Shown here: positions 5,229 through 6,424 of the stretch, piece by piece | Layout of the letters: each line of letters starts with the position of its first letter | Position numbering within the stretch: the stretch's first letter is position 1 | Assembly: GCA_027026295.1 (NCBI GenBank) | Contig: JALVOR010000081.1 | Span: 1 to 6,424 of the forward strand | DNA length: 6,424 nucleotides | Reading direction: 5' to 3' | Origin: Anaerolineales bacterium | GTDB taxonomy: Bacteria > Chloroflexota > Anaerolineae > Anaerolineales > DRMV01 | The notes under the pieces: model-generated | The model's database searches: none | Told to the model about the DNA's origin: nothing | What the model saw: the letters and a program-made list of their open reading frames with translations, nothing else | Program-made: the position numbers and the translations under genes

Positions 5229-6424
5229 ATGCCAATCCAACAAATTGACCTGCTGCTCACCAACGCCATCGTCCTCACCATGGACGAAGACTTCCACATT
5301 TACGAACCCGGCGCGGTCGCCATACGCGGCAACACCATCGTTGCCGTAGGCCCCGCTGAAGAAATCGCCGCCGCCTACACCGCCGCCGAAACCTGCGACT
5401 GCGGCGGCAAGGTGCTTTCCCCCGGCCTGGTCAACGCCCACACCCACGTGCCCATGACCCTGCTGCGCGGCCTCGCCGACGACCTGCGCTTAGACGTCTG
5501 GCTGCTGGGCTACATGATGCCTGTGGAGCGCGAATTCGTTTCCCCCGAGTTCGTCTATCTCGGCACCAAACTTGCCACCGCCGAACTCATCCGCTCGGGC
5601 GTGACCGCTTTTGCCGATATGTATTACTTCGAAGAAGAGGTCGCCAAGGCCGCCGCTGAAGCGGGCTTACGGGCGTTGGCTGCCGAAACCGTGCTCAAAT
5701 TCCCCTCACCCGACGCCAGTTCCTACGAAGAAGCGCTGGAACACGCTCGCGACTTCATCGCCCGCTGGAAGGGACATCCCCTCATCGTGCCTTCCGTTGC
5801 CCCCCACGCCCCCTACACCGTCACCGACGAAATCTGGCACGCCGCCACCCAACTGGCGCTGGAATACGACGTCCCCATCCACACCCATCTGGCGGAAACC
5901 GCCCAAGAAGTGGAAGACATGCGCGCCGCCACCGGCATGCCGGTCATCCCCTATGTGAAGAAACAGGGCGTGTTCGAAGCCAAAGTGCTGGCCGCCCACT
6001 GCGTACACGTTGACGAAGGCGAAATGCACACCATGGAACACTGGGGCGTGGGCGTAGCGCACAACCCCTCTTCCAATCTCAAACTCGCCGACGGCATTGC
6101 CCCCGTTGCCCAAATGCTGGAACTCGGCCTGAATGTGGGCATCGGCACCGATGGGCCTTCCTCGAACAACGACTTAGACATGATCGAGGAAATTCGCCTC
6201 ACGGCATTGCTGGCAAAGGGCGCCACCGGCGACCCCACGGTGGTGCCTGCCAAACAGGCATGGGCCATGGCAACCCGTCTGGGCGCACGCGCCCTGCACA
6301 TGGGCGACATCACCGGTTCACTGGAACCCGGCAAGCGCGCCGACCTCATCCTCATCGACATCAGCCCGTTGCACAACGCCCCCGCTTCCGCCGCCACCCC
6401 GAAGGCATCTACGCCCAACTGGTG
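5229..6424 (+). CDS. mtaD: Amidohydrolase, MTA/SAH deaminase type; incomplete at right edge, with an apparent frameshift
   Basis: At least 385 residues of a cytosolic metal-dependent hydrolase (TIM barrel of the ATZ/TRZ type). The family deaminates 5'-methylthioadenosine and S-adenosylhomocysteine to their inosine forms, serving methionine and SAM recycling; guanine or chlorohydrolase-type substrates are possible alternatives. Metal ligands are H71 and H73 (NAHTH), H220 and D308 (GTDGPSSNN). Catalytic E223 lies in HTHLAE. AAHCVH (255-260) and HNPSSNLKLADGIAPV (278-293) closely resemble the Thermotoga TM0936 deaminase as I recall it. The ATG at 5229 follows GAGG (5220-5223) by 5 bases. After the C run at 6379-6383 the frame yields unrelated residues. 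A family-like ending (PRF.RHPEGIYAQLV) appears in the frame one base earlier. This suggests one missing C, either a sequencing error or a real lesion. No stop occurs in the window in either frame. Confidence 0.9.
   Translation, partial: MPIQQIDLLLTNAIVLTMDEDFHIYEPGAVAIRGNTIVAVGPAEEIAAAYTAAETCDCGGKVLSPGLVNAHTHVPMTLLRGLADDLRLDVWLLGYMMPVEREFVSPEFVYLGTKLATAELIRSGVTAFADMYYFEEEVAKAAAEAGLRALAAETVLKFPSPDASSYEEALEHARDFIARWKGHPLIVPSVAPHAPYTVTDEIWHAATQLALEYDVPIHTHLAETAQEVEDMRAATGMPVIPYVKKQGVFEAKVLAAHCVHVDEGEMHTMEHWGVGVAHNPSSNLKLADGIAPVAQMLELGLNVGIGTDGPSSNNDLDMIEEIRLTALLAKGATGDPTVVPAKQAWAMATRLGARALHMGDITGSLEPGKRADLILIDISPLHNAPASAATPKASTPNW

Noticed and set aside
5148..5447. Gly/Val-rich minus-strand open frame
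   Set aside because: It is antisense to the N-terminal, GC-rich part of the amidohydrolase and has no independent support.

Overview
The window is moderately GC-rich bacterial chromosome with ordinary housekeeping and metal-homeostasis genes separated by unusually repeat-laden gaps. Sigma70-type promoters, AGG-type ribosome binding sites, a tRNA with encoded CCA and GC-rich intrinsic terminators all indicate a bacterium. My best guess is Chloroflexota (Anaerolineae-like). It rests on recalled gene style and on the degenerate CACGGATG and GCAAAGG intergenic words, and it is low confidence.

Layout from left to right. (1) Bases 1-235, minus strand: the N-terminal part of a TetR-family repressor, cut by the window edge, with a near-perfect 20-bp palindromic operator just upstream of its start. 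(2) Bases 236-761 hold no protein gene that I can support apart from a possible 9-codon leader ORF. They contain the operator, a composite interspersed repeat (382-510), a strong promoter (612-640), and a leader RNA that ends in an intrinsic terminator (712-740) just before the next gene. (3) Bases 762-1007, plus strand: an 81-residue protein that is essentially one SWIM-type zinc finger, followed by a strong terminator. (4) Bases 1080-1170, minus strand: tRNA-Ser(CGA). (5) Bases 1171-1448: the tRNA promoter, an inverted copy of the composite repeat, and the terminator of the next gene. (6) Bases 1449-1934, minus strand: a SlyD-like FKBP peptidyl-prolyl isomerase/chaperone. (7) Bases 2220-4987, minus strand: a two-gene operon with a Fur-family, PerR-like regulator followed by a P1B-4-type metal-exporting ATPase. 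The two genes overlap by 4 bases. (8) Bases 5229-6424, plus strand: an amidohydrolase of the MTA/SAH deaminase type. It runs off the right edge and shows an apparent 1-base frameshift in a C run near 6380.

The clearest functional unit is the PerR-like/P1B-4 ATPase pair. The regulator has the PerR-type ligand set except for one His to Asn change. The promoter has a PerR-box-like site over its -10 element. The pump carries the SPC and HEGST signatures of the class that includes the Fe(II) exporters PfeT and FrvA. Together these suggest an autoregulated iron (or cobalt) efflux and peroxide-response operon.

I found no CRISPR array, transposase or phage gene. The most unusual material is non-coding: the terminated leader RNA ahead of the SWIM gene, and the interspersed repeat family. 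The repeat has three CACGGATG blocks, and two composite blocks form an inverted pair around the SWIM gene and tRNA.
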